A stretch of DNA of 64,000 nucleotides from Litchfieldia alkalitelluris (lineage in GTDB: Bacteria > Bacillota > Bacilli > Bacillales > Bacillaceae_L): assembly GCF_002019645.1 (NCBI RefSeq), contig NZ_KV917374.1:5354369-5418368 (forward strand). Reading direction: 5' to 3'. Position numbers and translations under genes: made by a program. Positions 49,713 to 60,573 of this stretch are shown piece after piece (the stretch's first letter is position 1; each line of letters opens with the position of its first letter). A model generated the notes under the pieces. The model made no database searches. It saw nothing but the letters and a program-made list of their open reading frames with translations, and was not told where the DNA came from.

Positions 49713-51880
49713 TGCAATCTGAAGTTACCTTACCTTCGGACAACTTGACTGGTGAAATTGAAAAAGCTGTCTGAAGTTACCCTAACTTCGAACAGCCTGA
49801 CTCCGAAAAACCCTAAAGCTGTCTGAACCTACCCCACCTTCGGACAGCTTGACTCCCTAAAACCCAAAAGCTGTCTGAACCTACTCCACCTTCGGACAGC
49901 TTGACTCCCTAAAAACCAAAAGCTGTCTGAACCTACCCCACCTTCGGACAACTTGACTCCGAAAAACCCAAAAGCTGTCTGAACCTACTCCACCTTTGGA
50001 CAACTTGACTCCGAAAAACCCAAAAGCTGTCTGAACCTACCCTGACTTCGGACAACTTGACTCCGAAAAACCCAAAAGCTGTCTGAACCTACTCCACCTT
50101 TGGACAACTTGACTCCGAAAAACCCAAAAGCTGTCTGAACCTACCCTGACTTCGGACAACTTGACTCCGAAAAATCCAAAAGCTGTCTGAACCTACCCTG
50201 ACTTCGGACAACTTGACTCCGAAAAATCCAAAAGCTGTCTGAACCTACTCCACCTTCGGACAACTTGACTCCGAAAAACCCAAAAGCTGTCTGAACCTAC
50301 CCCACCTTCGGACAGCTTGACTCCTAAAAACCCAAAAGCTGTCTGAACCTACTCCACCTTCGGACAGCTTGACTCCCTAAAACCCAAAAGCTGTCCGAAC
50401 CTACTCCACCTTCGGACAGCTTGACTCCCTAAAACCCAAAAGCTGTCTGAACCTACCCCACCTTCGGACAGCTTGACTCCCTAAAACCCAAAAGCTGTCC
50501 GAACCTACTCCACCTTTGGACAGCTTGACTCCCTAAAACCCAAAAGCTGTCCGAACCTTCCCCACCTTCGGACAGCTTGACTCCCTAAAACCCAAAAGCT
50601 GTCCGAACCTACCCCACCTTCGGACAACTTGACTCCTAAAACCCATAAAGCTGTCTGAACATTACTCGACTTCGGACAGCTTCACTCCTAAAAACCATAA
50701 AGCTGTCTGAACATTACTCGACTTCGGACAGCTTGACTCCGAAAAACCCAAAAGCTGTCTGAACCTAATCCACCTTTGGACAACTTGACTCCGAAAAACC
50801 CAAAAGCTGTCTGAACCTACTCCACCTTTGGACAACTTGACTCCGAAAAACCCAAAAGCTGTCTGAACCTACTCCACCTTTGGACAACTTGACTCCGAAA
50901 AACCCAAAAGCTGTCTGAACCTACCCTGACTTCGGACAACTTGACTCCGAAAAATCCAAAAGCTATCTGAACCTACTCCACCTTCGGACAACTTGACTCC
51001 GAAAAACCCAAAAGCTGTCTGAACCTACTCCACCTTTGGACAACTTGACTCCGAAAAACCCAAAAGCTGTCTGAACCTACCCTGACTTCGGACAACTTGA
51101 CTCCGAAAAATCCAAAAGCTATCTGAACCTACTCCACCTTCGGACAACTTGACTCCGAAAAACCCAAAAGCTGTCTGAACCTACCCCACCTTCGGACAGC
51201 TTGACTCCTAAAAACCCAAAAGCTGTCTGAACCTAATCCACCTTCGGACAGCTTGACTCCCTAAAACCCAAAAGCTGTCTGAACCTACTCCACCTTCGGA
51301 CAACTTGACTCCGAAAAACCCAAAAGCTGTCTGAACCTTCCCCACCTTCGGACAGCTTGACTCCCTAAAACCCAAAAGCTGTCCGAACCTACCCTGACTT
51401 CGGACAACTTGACTCCGAAAAACCCAAAAGCTGTCTGAACCTACCCTGACTTCGGACAGCTTCACTCCTAAAAACCATAAAGCTGTCTGAACATTACTCG
51501 ACTTCGGACAGCTTCACTCCTAAAAACCATAAAGCTGTCTGAACATTACTCGACTTCGGACAGCTTGACTCCTAAAAACCATAAAGCTGTCTGAACCTTC
51601 CCCACCTTCGGACAGCTTCACTCCTAAAAACCATAAAGCTGTCTGAACCTACCCTGACTTCGGACAGCTTCACTCCTAAAACCCATTAAGCTGTCTGAAC
51701 CTTCCCCGACTTCGGACAGCTTGACCGCTCAAAATCAAAAAGCTGTCTGAACCTACCTCACCTTCGGACAGCTTGACTCCCAAGAAAGCTAAAAGCTGTC
51801 TGAACCTACCCTGACTTCGAACAGCTACACTCCCAAAAACCATAAAGCTGTCCGAACCTACCGCACGTCATACAACCTCC
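49713..51880. repeat. Tandem array of about 42 hairpin units with a 52-bp period
   Basis: Units start at 49713 (degenerate), then at 49765 + 52n for 39 consecutive starts through 51741 with no length change, then 51794 and 51846. Each unit has an arm AGCTGTCYGAA, an 11-bp loop (such as CCTACCCCACC, CCTACTCCACC, CCTACCCTGAC, CATTACTCGAC), an arm TTCGGACAGCTT and a spacer with two A-tracts (GACTCCGAAAAACCCAAA or variants). On the minus strand each hairpin is followed by TTTTGGGTTTTT, like an intrinsic terminator. The first two and last three units are the most diverged. Fifty-two is not a multiple of three and frames are broken; the 85-codon frame at 51208-51465 only reads the repeat. It is not a CRISPR, since spacers are not unique. 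Confidence 0.95.
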
Positions 51881-51883
51881 CAA

Positions 51884-51932
51884 CAAAACAAAAAGCAGCC
51901 CAAATCGCATGAAACCTCGATTCAGACTGCTT
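51884..51932 (-). terminator. Terminator of yerC
   Basis: On the minus strand AAGCAG-TC-TGAATCG pairs with CGATTTG-GG-CTGCTT, then TTTGTTTTG. Its 3'-arm region on the plus strand (TTCAGACTGCTT) resembles the array arm TTCGGACAGCTT, and it directly adjoins the last array unit. Confidence 0.85.
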
Positions 51933-51997
51933 AAGATCCATAAAACTAGACCCAGCTTTTATTAAACTAAACTCTTTCTCACGACAGAACTTAAAAA

Positions 51998-52315
51998 TCA
52001 AGCGTTCTCTGTAGGAGCTTCTTGATTTTCTTTTACACGATCTAGTGCCATTTTATAAGCGTCATTTCCATAATTCAAACATCTTTTCACCCTAGATATC
52101 GTAGCTGTACTAGCACCTGTTTGTGTTTCAATTTTATGATAGGTATTTCCTTCTTGAAGCATTCTAGCAACTTCAAGGCGTTGTGCAAGAGATTGAATTT
52201 CATTAACAGTACACAAGTCATCAAAAAAACGATAGCATTCTTCTAAATCTTTAAGCGAAAGAACAGCATTAAATAGTTGATCAAGTTCTTTTCCACGTAG
52301 CTTTTCTATTTGCAT
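51998..52315 (-). CDS. yerC: TrpR-like regulator YerC
   Basis: A 105-residue protein of the TrpR/YerC/YecD family. The helix-turn-helix is at about residues 45-80 (LAQRLEVARMLQEGNTYHKI, then GASTATISRVKRCLNYG). Family length and position beside yerB match B. subtilis. It probably binds DNA as a dimer, but its regulon is poorly known. It is the nearest DNA-binding protein gene to the 52-bp hairpin array; any link is speculative. Confidence 0.94.
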   Translation of the reverse strand: MQIEKLRGKELDQLFNAVLSLKDLEECYRFFDDLCTVNEIQSLAQRLEVARMLQEGNTYHKIETQTGASTATISRVKRCLNYGNDAYKMALDRVKENQEAPTENA

Positions 52316-52357
52316 ATGTTTGATTATCTCCTTTAGCTAGTTAATTTCATAGATACT

Positions 52358-53407
52358 TTAATAAGATACAGCTCCAGCAATCCCTGGGTTAGTAGGAATC
52401 ACATTAATCCATGTCTTCCCCGGAACAAGTCCTACTGGTTTCCCATCTAACAAAGGAATAATTCGACCGTCTTGGTTTTCCCATTCAACCTCAAAGGCCT
52501 TACCTTTTTGGAGCAATAATCCTTTTCCGCCTGAAGTGACATCGATCTTTTTTCGACCAACATCATCAATCACAGAATGAGCTGTCTCAACAATGAATAC
52601 ATTATCTAAAGAAACTGGATTCTTTGTTTCACGATCTACTGTTTGTTCATTATTACTATAACGATCATACTTTTCTGTCTGTTCATTGTATTGATATACA
52701 GCAGCAAACATTTCTCTTTGTGAATAAGCAACTCGAACATTCATTGCTTCAGCACCTTGAATGTCCTTCATCTCATCTTCAGTTAAAAAAGATATACTTT
52801 GCACAGAGCTTTCTAGCTTAATTCCGAGATTATCCGCACCTTTTTTTATATTTTTATAAGAGATGTAGGAATTATGCGGTGCAACCCTAGTGTTATCTCT
52901 CCAAAATAAAATTCCATCATATTCAATGCCGTTCATATTGGGAACTACTTGTGCTTGTAGCAAATTTTTTGCCTCAGGGCTCCAGCCATGTGCAACGAAA
53001 AAAGAATTGAAACCTTTACTTAAATCAATGTAATAATCACGCGCACTCCGAACTGGTCCAATGATTTCCGGCTTTTCACTTTGATAAATCGCCAAAAACC
53101 TCGTGACATCACCTTCAGCCAATACTTCATATACAATATCAGCTTGAGATAAACCTGACTGTGGCCTTGCACTTGTATGGTTATTGATGACTACACCAAT
53201 CGGTTGGTTTGTGACTTCTTCATCTGTCCGTATTCCTGTTAGAGGATATACATTTGCAGGTAAGTTAGGAACTGCTTTCTCTGGATGTACAGAATCTTGA
53301 TTCTTTGTTGGCTGTTCCTCAACTAGGTCCTCGTCAGTTCCATTGCTACAAGCAGCTACCATAACGAAAAGTGAAATGATGAAGAACATAGTAATGCTCC
53401 GTCTCAT
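52358..53407 (-). CDS. yerB: DUF3048 lipoprotein YerB
   Basis: A secreted lipoprotein of about 349 residues. The signal peptide RRSITMFFIISLFVMVAAC ends in the lipobox VAAC. DUF3048 N- and C-terminal domains follow, with motifs NNHTSARPQSGLSQADIVYE, RSARDYYIDL and HGWSPEA. ATG 53407 is taken; the TTG four codons upstream has no room for a ribosome site. It lies between yerA and yerC as in B. subtilis. Biochemical function unknown. Confidence 0.92.
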   Translation of the reverse strand: MRRSITMFFIISLFVMVAACSNGTDEDLVEEQPTKNQDSVHPEKAVPNLPANVYPLTGIRTDEEVTNQPIGVVINNHTSARPQSGLSQADIVYEVLAEGDVTRFLAIYQSEKPEIIGPVRSARDYYIDLSKGFNSFFVAHGWSPEAKNLLQAQVVPNMNGIEYDGILFWRDNTRVAPHNSYISYKNIKKGADNLGIKLESSVQSISFLTEDEMKDIQGAEAMNVRVAYSQREMFAAVYQYNEQTEKYDRYSNNEQTVDRETKNPVSLDNVFIVETAHSVIDDVGRKKIDVTSGGKGLLLQKGKAFEVEWENQDGRIIPLLDGKPVGLVPGKTWINVIPTNPGIAGAVSY

Positions 53408-53453
53408 ACCTAGACACAACCTTTATACGATTAATAAGTTTTACTTTTATATT

Positions 53454-55196
53454 TTAACGCATTATAGACGGAAAGAGTACCATTTTATTCATCACATCAT
53501 AAATTCCCCTTGGAGTAATCCGAATATATGGCAAATGTGTTGATGATAAAAATAACAATGTGTAGATTGGATCACTATATTGATATCCTCTCTCTCGCAA
53601 TAATATAGTCAACTGCTTTTCTTCTACCATCAAGTCTTCCATTGATCTATCTGACATATGCCCTATCAATGGCAACGGAATTTCGTGAATCACTTGCCCA
53701 TCCTCTGTTAAAACAATGCCACCTCCAAGCTCCTTCATTCGATTAAATGCTAGAATCATATCTTCTTTGCTTTTACCTATTAAAATAATGTCTCCTGTAT
53801 TTGAAAACGAACTAGCAAACCCAGAAACCTTGTTTGCAAAGCCTTTAATAATTGTATTGATTCGCCACTTTCCTTTTCGATCAACTAACATTAGTAGACT
53901 TTCATCATGGTTGGTTGAAATCGTTGATGAAGATGCATCTATCGTCACTGAGAACGGTTTCATAATTACTGAGTTTACCATTTCCATTCCAAACGGCATC
54001 GAGAATTGTAAATCATCCATCGAAAGCTCCCAATCTAGTTGTAATTTTTTAATATCATGAGCTTCCCAATTTACCTGCATACTATTCGGAACAACCTCAT
54101 TGTTTATCTTAATCCACTGGCCTTTTGCGAGGACAGAAACAGGTGTTGGTTGATTTTTTGCTGATAAAAAGTTTATGTTCGCAACTCTACCCGTTGCAAT
54201 ATTTCCATGAAGATATTCGATATTATAATATTTTGCGATATTAATAGTCGCCATATTATAGGCATCTTCAATAGGAACCCCTTTATCGATAGCAATTTTA
54301 ATCAACAAATCAATCATCCCTTGTTCATAAAAGGAAGGTGGAGACCCATCTGTTGTAAGGAAAAACTTATCATATTGATCGATTCCAAGCTCATGAATTT
54401 CATCCAAAATGGTTGGGAGATCAGGCCTTATTGATGAATATCTCAATGATGTTGTGTAGCCTTGCAATAATCGATTCATTACATCCTGACCTGACATTGA
54501 TTCATGATCACAATCTGCCCCAAGTAACATCAGCTTAGCCAATGTTTTTTCCGATGCACCTGGAAAATGTCCCTCGATTTGCTTTCTCATTCTCTTCGCC
54601 TCTTGAATCCAGTGCAGCATCAGATCGTCTCCATCTAAAAGCTTCGGCCAAGCCGTTAGCTCTCCGCCTTGTAATACCGCATCATGCTCTAACCATGACC
54701 TAATATTAGCATGAGAAAATACCATCTCCTCATCTTGTATTTCAGTTTGTGGATCAAAACGACACCACCAATACATACTCACAGGTAATTGTCTTAGCTC
54801 ACTAATAAGTGAAAACGCTTTCTTTTTGTCCGAATGTAAAGCTAATGTGAGGTTGTCATTTATAATCGTTGTTGTTCCACTTTGAGATGCATATTGGGCA
54901 AAAGAGTGGGGATTATATAATTGAGATGGATGCGCATGTGGTTCGATATAGCCTGGGACTAAAAAAAGATTAGAACAATCAACTACTTCACAGCCCTTAG
55001 TATTATCAGGAAATTTCTCTCCCACATAAACGATACGATCTTCATAGATCCAAATATTCGCAAGTATCCATTTTTTTATCATTTGATTTAAGTACATAGC
55101 ATTTTTAAGTAATAACGTCGGTGCTAACTTTCCATCTATAACAGCAACATGCTCTCTTAGCTTTTTGTTTTTCCATCTATAACGTTGATCAAGCAT
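53454..55196 (-). CDS. yerA: Adenine deaminase-like amidohydrolase YerA
   Basis: A 580-residue metal-dependent amidohydrolase related to adenine deaminase (Ade). The metal motif EPHAHPS, a GLY-like LFLVPGYIEPHAHP strand, a conserved GHFPGA segment and FFLTTDGSPPSF, with the Asp of the last metal site, are visible. B. subtilis YerA is the direct orthologue and is called a putative adenine deaminase, distinct from AdeC. It is adjacent to the purine operon but separate from it. A GGAGGAAAA site precedes ATG. Confidence 0.9.
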   Translation of the reverse strand: MLDQRYRWKNKKLREHVAVIDGKLAPTLLLKNAMYLNQMIKKWILANIWIYEDRIVYVGEKFPDNTKGCEVVDCSNLFLVPGYIEPHAHPSQLYNPHSFAQYASQSGTTTIINDNLTLALHSDKKKAFSLISELRQLPVSMYWWCRFDPQTEIQDEEMVFSHANIRSWLEHDAVLQGGELTAWPKLLDGDDLMLHWIQEAKRMRKQIEGHFPGASEKTLAKLMLLGADCDHESMSGQDVMNRLLQGYTTSLRYSSIRPDLPTILDEIHELGIDQYDKFFLTTDGSPPSFYEQGMIDLLIKIAIDKGVPIEDAYNMATINIAKYYNIEYLHGNIATGRVANINFLSAKNQPTPVSVLAKGQWIKINNEVVPNSMQVNWEAHDIKKLQLDWELSMDDLQFSMPFGMEMVNSVIMKPFSVTIDASSSTISTNHDESLLMLVDRKGKWRINTIIKGFANKVSGFASSFSNTGDIILIGKSKEDMILAFNRMKELGGGIVLTEDGQVIHEIPLPLIGHMSDRSMEDLMVEEKQLTILLRERGYQYSDPIYTLLFLSSTHLPYIRITPRGIYDVMNKMVLFPSIMR

Positions 55197-55217
55197 GGTT
55201 TTTCCTCCTAGTTTGTG

Positions 55218-55231
55218 AATGCGTTTACATT
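55218..55231. promoter_or_regulatory. Possible cre site upstream of yerA
   Basis: TGAATGCGTTTACA fits the cre consensus TGWAANCGNTNWCA with one mismatch (fifth base). It lies about 20 bp upstream of the yerA start, close to the ribosome site. Confidence 0.3.
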
Positions 55232-55330
55232 ATTCTATCACATAACATGTTTTAACGCATTAAAGAGTTATTATAATCATATTACATTTATGTTAAATTT
55301 GCCCAAACACTAGAAAGGGATGAGTAATTA

Positions 55331-55615
55331 ATGAAACCAAACATTGGAGTTTTAAATGCATTAGTACGAATAACCTGTGGGTTTACAATGGTTGCTTGGG
55401 CGACTGCTAAAATGGTCAAGCGTCCTTGGAGGGATAGTTATTTAATTCCCGCCATATTAGGTGGAATGAAGATTGGTGAAGGTATTACTCGTTTTTGTCC
55501 TTTAACATACCTGGTAGAAAAGCAAGCTCAAAACAATAAAAATCCTTATTTTAACAAAGAGCAAACCGAACAAGAACACGAAGCTACACCCTTTAACCCA
55601 TTAAATAAAATTTAA
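55331..55615 (+). CDS. DUF2892 membrane protein
   Basis: A 94-residue protein with a DUF2892 (YgaP-like) hydrophobic hairpin at about residues 8-63: NALVRITCGFTMVAWA, then LIPAILGGMKIGEGITRFCPL with the family's conserved Cys-Pro. A polar, acidic tail ends it. AAGGGATG precedes the start at moderate distance. It is divergent from yerA. Function unknown. Confidence 0.85.
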   Translation: MKPNIGVLNALVRITCGFTMVAWATAKMVKRPWRDSYLIPAILGGMKIGEGITRFCPLTYLVEKQAQNNKNPYFNKEQTEQEHEATPFNPLNKI

Positions 55616-55623
55616 AACAAATA

Positions 55624-55652
55624 AAGTGCCTGTAAGAAACCAGGCACTTATT
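55624..55652 (+). terminator. Terminator of DUF2892 gene
   Basis: Stem AAGTGCCTG / CAGGCACTT with an 8-bp loop, then ATTATTATTTATT, a weak T-run. Confidence 0.6.
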
Positions 55653-55679
55653 ATTATTTATTATAAAGGAGTCGAAAAT

Positions 55680-57033
<1,354 letters not shown>

Positions 57034-57046
57034 TTAGCACACTCCC

Positions 57047-58585
57047 TTAATGTTTAAAATGACGCACGCCAGTGAATACCATCGTCATTCCATATTCATC
57101 CGCTTTTTTAATTGAATCCTCATCACGAATCGAACCACCTGGCTGAATAATCGCTGTTACCCCAGCCTTAGCTGCTGCTTCTACGGTATCATCCATTGGG
57201 AAAAATGCATCAGAACCGAGAGCTGAACCTTGAGCTTTTTCACCCGCTTGAGTAATCGCTATGCTCGCAGCACCAACACGATTCATTTGCCCAGCACCAA
57301 CACCAACTGTCATTCCATCCTTCGCAAGAACAATCGCATTTGACTTCACATGCTTCACAACAGACCAAGCAAGCTTAAGGTCTTCCCACTCTTTTTCAGT
57401 TGGCTCACGTTTTGTAGGAACTGTAATCGTTGCATCCTCAAACGAGAATGTATCTTCATCTTGAACAAGTAATCCACCTTGAACCGAAGTTAAACTCTTT
57501 TCAACTTTTGCAGTTGTAGAGAAATCAATGGTAAGTAGACGAATATTTTTCTTTGATGTTAAGATTTCTAGTGCTTTCTCTGAAAATGATGGAGCTATAA
57601 CGATTTCCAGAAAAATCTCGTGTAATTTTGTTGCAGTTGCTTCATCCACTTCCCCATTAAGTGCAACAATACCACCAAAAATGGAGGTAGGATCAGCTTG
57701 GTATGCCTTATCATAAGCTTCTTCAACCGTTTTTCCTACACCTACACCACAAGGATTCATATGCTTTACTGCAACCGCTGCAGGTTCAGTGAATTCCTTC
57801 ACGATCTGTAATGCTGCATTCGCATCATTGATATTATTGTACGAAAGTTCTTTTCCATGTAACTGGGTTGCTGCTGCTATTGAAAATACAGAACCAAGAG
57901 GTTTTTTATAAAACGCAGCCTTTTGATGAGGATTTTCCCCATATCGTAGGTCTTGTTTTTTCTCATATGTCACTGTATAGGATTCTGGACTTTCTTCACC
58001 TGTCATATTTGTTAAGTATTCTGCAATGACTGCATCATATGCTGCAGTATGACGGAACACCTTTGCACCTAAACGACGCTTTGTTTCAGAAGTCACTTCA
58101 CCATTCTCTTTTAGTTCTGCTAAAACTATTTCATAGTCTGCAGGATCAACTACCACAGTAACCGACTGATGGTTTTTTGCTGCAGAACGAAGCATCGAAG
58201 GTCCACCAATATCTATATTTTCAATCGCATCAGCAAACTCTACATCTGGCTTTGCAATCGTTTGTTGGAAAGGATAAAGATTTACAACCACTAAGTCAAT
58301 TGGAGTAATATTGTGTTGTTGTAGGGTATTCATATGTTCTTCGTTATCACGTACTGCTAGAAGGCCTCCATGAATATTTGGATGTAATGTTTTTACACGT
58401 CCGTCCATGATTTCAGGAAATCCGGTTACTTCAGAAATCCCAATTACAGCAATCCCATTTTCTTCAAGGGTCTTTTTCGTCCCACCTGTTGAAATTACTT
58501 CTACCCCTTGGTCAACTAGTGATTTGACAAAAGGAACAATTCCTTCTTTATTAGATACACTTACAAGTGCTCGTTTAATGGTCAT
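57047..58585 (-). CDS. purH: AICAR transformylase / IMP cyclohydrolase
   Basis: A 512-residue bifunctional enzyme for the last two steps of IMP synthesis. The N-terminal IMP cyclohydrolase domain (about 1-190) has [27 protein letters not shown] and [17 protein letters not shown]. The C-terminal transformylase domain has [28 protein letters not shown] and [19 protein letters not shown] good AGGAGAG site precedes ATG. In contrast to the tight pur operon elsewhere, 336 bp with a GC-rich repeat separate it from purN. Confidence 0.98.
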   Translation of the reverse strand: MTIKRALVSVSNKEGIVPFVKSLVDQGVEVISTGGTKKTLEENGIAVIGISEVTGFPEIMDGRVKTLHPNIHGGLLAVRDNEEHMNTLQQHNITPIDLVVVNLYPFQQTIAKPDVEFADAIENIDIGGPSMLRSAAKNHQSVTVVVDPADYEIVLAELKENGEVTSETKRRLGAKVFRHTAAYDAVIAEYLTNMTGEESPESYTVTYEKKQDLRYGENPHQKAAFYKKPLGSVFSIAAATQLHGKELSYNNINDANAALQIVKEFTEPAAVAVKHMNPCGVGVGKTVEEAYDKAYQADPTSIFGGIVALNGEVDEATATKLHEIFLEIVIAPSFSEKALEILTSKKNIRLLTIDFSTTAKVEKSLTSVQGGLLVQDEDTFSFEDATITVPTKREPTEKEWEDLKLAWSVVKHVKSNAIVLAKDGMTVGVGAGQMNRVGAASIAITQAGEKAQGSALGSDAFFPMDDTVEAAAKAGVTAIIQPGGSIRDEDSIKKADEYGMTMVFTGVRHFKH

Positions 58586-58707
58586 AATATGATCTCTCCT
58601 AGTAAGGTTATAAAATTTATTTTATGGAAGTTGGGCTGATAATACAAAGATTATGAAAGGTGGTCTAATGGACGAGTTCATGGATATTTTTAAAATAGGG
58701 TTAGTTA

Positions 58708-58836
58708 ATTCCATTCGCTGCGATCCATGCCCTTTCCGCGGGCGGTGCGGTGAGCCTCCTCGTCGCAAAAGCTCCTGCGGGGTCTCACTTTGCCCCGTGT
58801 ATCCCGCAGGAGTTGCACGGCTCTCCGCTCATTCCA
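58708..58836. repeat. GC-rich palindromic repeat inside the pur operon
   Basis: About 130 bp much richer in GC than its surroundings. A nested hairpin centres on CTCCTGCGGG / CCCGCAGGAG with flanking GAGCC / GGCTC and CGCAA / TTGC pairs. I know this sequence type (CCGCGGGCGGTGCGGTGAGC) as a dispersed repeat in Bacillus relatives. It lies in the purN-purH gap and must be transcribed as part of the operon. The 75-codon plus-strand frame across it is spurious. Confidence 0.75.
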
Positions 58837-58855
58837 AACACGGTGTACACATCTT

Positions 58856-58898
58856 CATTCTCCATGGTGCTAATATTTAATTAGCATGGATGCTACCC
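58856..58898. repeat. CCATGGTGC hairpin repeat, copy 2
   Basis: Closely matches 5132-5174. The core TGCTAAT / ATTAGCA forms a perfect 7-bp stem around ATTTA. It immediately follows the GC-rich repeat and precedes the purN stop codon. Confidence 0.5.
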
Positions 58899-58921
58899 AA
58901 GATAATTAATTGATTTTATCC

Positions 58922-59500
58922 CTAAGCCAGACTCAACCTCCGAGCTAATTTCTGCAATACCTCCGGATAAAACAAATGCTCAATTTCATGAATTTTACGC
59001 TCTACATCACTAAGCTGATCTCCAGCTGCAACTGGAACTTCTCTTTGTGCAATAATTGGGCCAGTATCCATGCCTTCGTCCACATAATGAATCGTTACTC
59101 CAGTTACACTTACACCTGCACGGAAAGCCTGGCCAATCGCATCCCTTCCAGGAAATGCTGGCAACAGTGATGGGTGAATATTTATGATCTGTGATGGAAA
59201 TGAGGATAACAAAGTATCTCCAACTAATCTCATATACCCTGCTAGAACAACTAAATCAATTTTTCTAGCTTGAAGTTGACCAACAATTTCAGCCTCAAAA
59301 TGCGATTTGCTAGCATAATCCTTAGCAGAAAACACAAACTGATTAATCCCAGCGGCTGCTGCACGTTCAATCACCTTCGCACCTGGTTTATCACAAACGA
59401 GTAACGAAATTTCAGCATCTAACATTCCAGCCTTAACTGCATCCAAGATCGCTTGAAAATTAGATCCACTACCTGAAGCAAATACAGCTAATTTTATCAT
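58922..59500 (-). CDS. purN: Phosphoribosylglycinamide formyltransferase
   Basis: A 192-residue folate-dependent GAR transformylase, step 3 of purine synthesis. N-terminal LAVFASGSGSNFQAI binds the phosphate; DLVVLAGYMRLV, INIHPSLLPAFPG (with catalytic Asn/His) and TIHYVDEGMDTGPII follow. Its ATG overlaps the purM stop in TAATG, so the two are translationally coupled. Confidence 0.97.
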   Translation of the reverse strand: MIKLAVFASGSGSNFQAILDAVKAGMLDAEISLLVCDKPGAKVIERAAAAGINQFVFSAKDYASKSHFEAEIVGQLQARKIDLVVLAGYMRLVGDTLLSSFPSQIINIHPSLLPAFPGRDAIGQAFRAGVSVTGVTIHYVDEGMDTGPIIAQREVPVAAGDQLSDVERKIHEIEHLFYPEVLQKLARRLSLA

Positions 59501-60537
59501 TAAAGAGCCCCTCCGCCAAAAGTTACTCCTTCGCCTTCCTTTACTCGACCAATGATCGATGTTTTTTCACCATGCGCCTCTAAAATGGCAATTACATCGT
59601 GCAATACTTCTTCACCTACTGCTAAAACCATTCCAATTCCCATGTTAAAGATATTAAACATTTCTTTCTTGTTCAAATCACCCGTTTTTTCAATTAAATC
59701 AAAAATGGCTGGTATTGGCCATGATCCATAATCAATTTCTGCTCCCAGGCCAGCAGGAAACATTCTCGGAATATTTTCAATAAAACCGCCACCTGTGATA
59801 TGTGACATTCCTTTAACTTCATATGACTTCATCACTTCTAATAATGGTTTTACATAAATTTTCGTTGGACGTAAAAGCTCTTCACCAAGAGACAGTTCAA
59901 GGCCATCATATACAGCATGAAGATCAAGCTTCCCTTCCTCCAAAAGCACCTTTCGAACAAGAGAATATCCATTACTATGAATGCCACTAGAAGATAATCC
60001 TATTAAAATATCCCCCGCTTTAATAGAATCACCTGTTACAAGTTTCGATTTTTCAGCTACACCGACAGTAAACCCTGCAAGATCATACTCATCCTCACTA
60101 TACAGGCCAGGCATTTCCGCTGTCTCTCCGCCAATTAAAGCACAGCCAGCCATTTCACAGCCATCGGCAATTCCCTTGACAATGCTTTCTATTTTTTCAG
60201 GAACTGCTTTCCCACATGCAATATAATCTAGGAAATAAAGTGGCTCTGCACCTTGAACAACAATATCATTTACACACATCGCGACTGCATCTATCCCGAT
60301 TGTGTCGTGTTTATCCATCATAAACGCGAGCATCAATTTTGTACCTACACCATCCGTACCAGAAACAAGTACAGGTTCTTTCACATTAACCTTGGAAAGA
60401 TCAAACATTCCACCAAATCCACCAAGACCTCCAAGAACCTCTGGACGAATTGTTCGCTTTACGTGTTTCTTCATTCTCGTTACAGCCTCATAACCAGCTT
60501 CTATATCTACCCCAGCTTGCTTATAAGCGTTAGCCAT
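59500..60537 (-). CDS. purM: Phosphoribosylformylglycinamidine cyclo-ligase
   Basis: A 345-residue AIR synthetase, step 5 of purine synthesis. It starts [22 protein letters not shown]-binding and dimer motifs include [46 protein letters not shown] and [16 protein letters not shown]. Length matches the family. It lies 36 bp after purF and overlaps purN. Confidence 0.98.
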   Translation of the reverse strand: MANAYKQAGVDIEAGYEAVTRMKKHVKRTIRPEVLGGLGGFGGMFDLSKVNVKEPVLVSGTDGVGTKLMLAFMMDKHDTIGIDAVAMCVNDIVVQGAEPLYFLDYIACGKAVPEKIESIVKGIADGCEMAGCALIGGETAEMPGLYSEDEYDLAGFTVGVAEKSKLVTGDSIKAGDILIGLSSSGIHSNGYSLVRKVLLEEGKLDLHAVYDGLELSLGEELLRPTKIYVKPLLEVMKSYEVKGMSHITGGGFIENIPRMFPAGLGAEIDYGSWPIPAIFDLIEKTGDLNKKEMFNIFNMGIGMVLAVGEEVLHDVIAILEAHGEKTSIIGRVKEGEGVTFGGGAL

Positions 60538-60573
60538 TCTTTATCCTCCTAAATGAAACCATTTTCGTATACC

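Noticed and set aside
51208-51465. 85-codon minus-strand frame inside the hairpin array
   Set aside because: It only reads the 52-bp repeat in rotating frames, has no ribosome site and is broken in other units.
49713-51880. CRISPR array
   Set aside because: The whole 52-bp unit repeats, including what would be the spacer. There are no unique spacers, no cas genes and no leader.
58653-58880. 75-codon plus-strand frame in the purN-purH gap
   Set aside because: Most of it translates the GC-rich palindromic repeat; only its first 15 codons might be a gene start.
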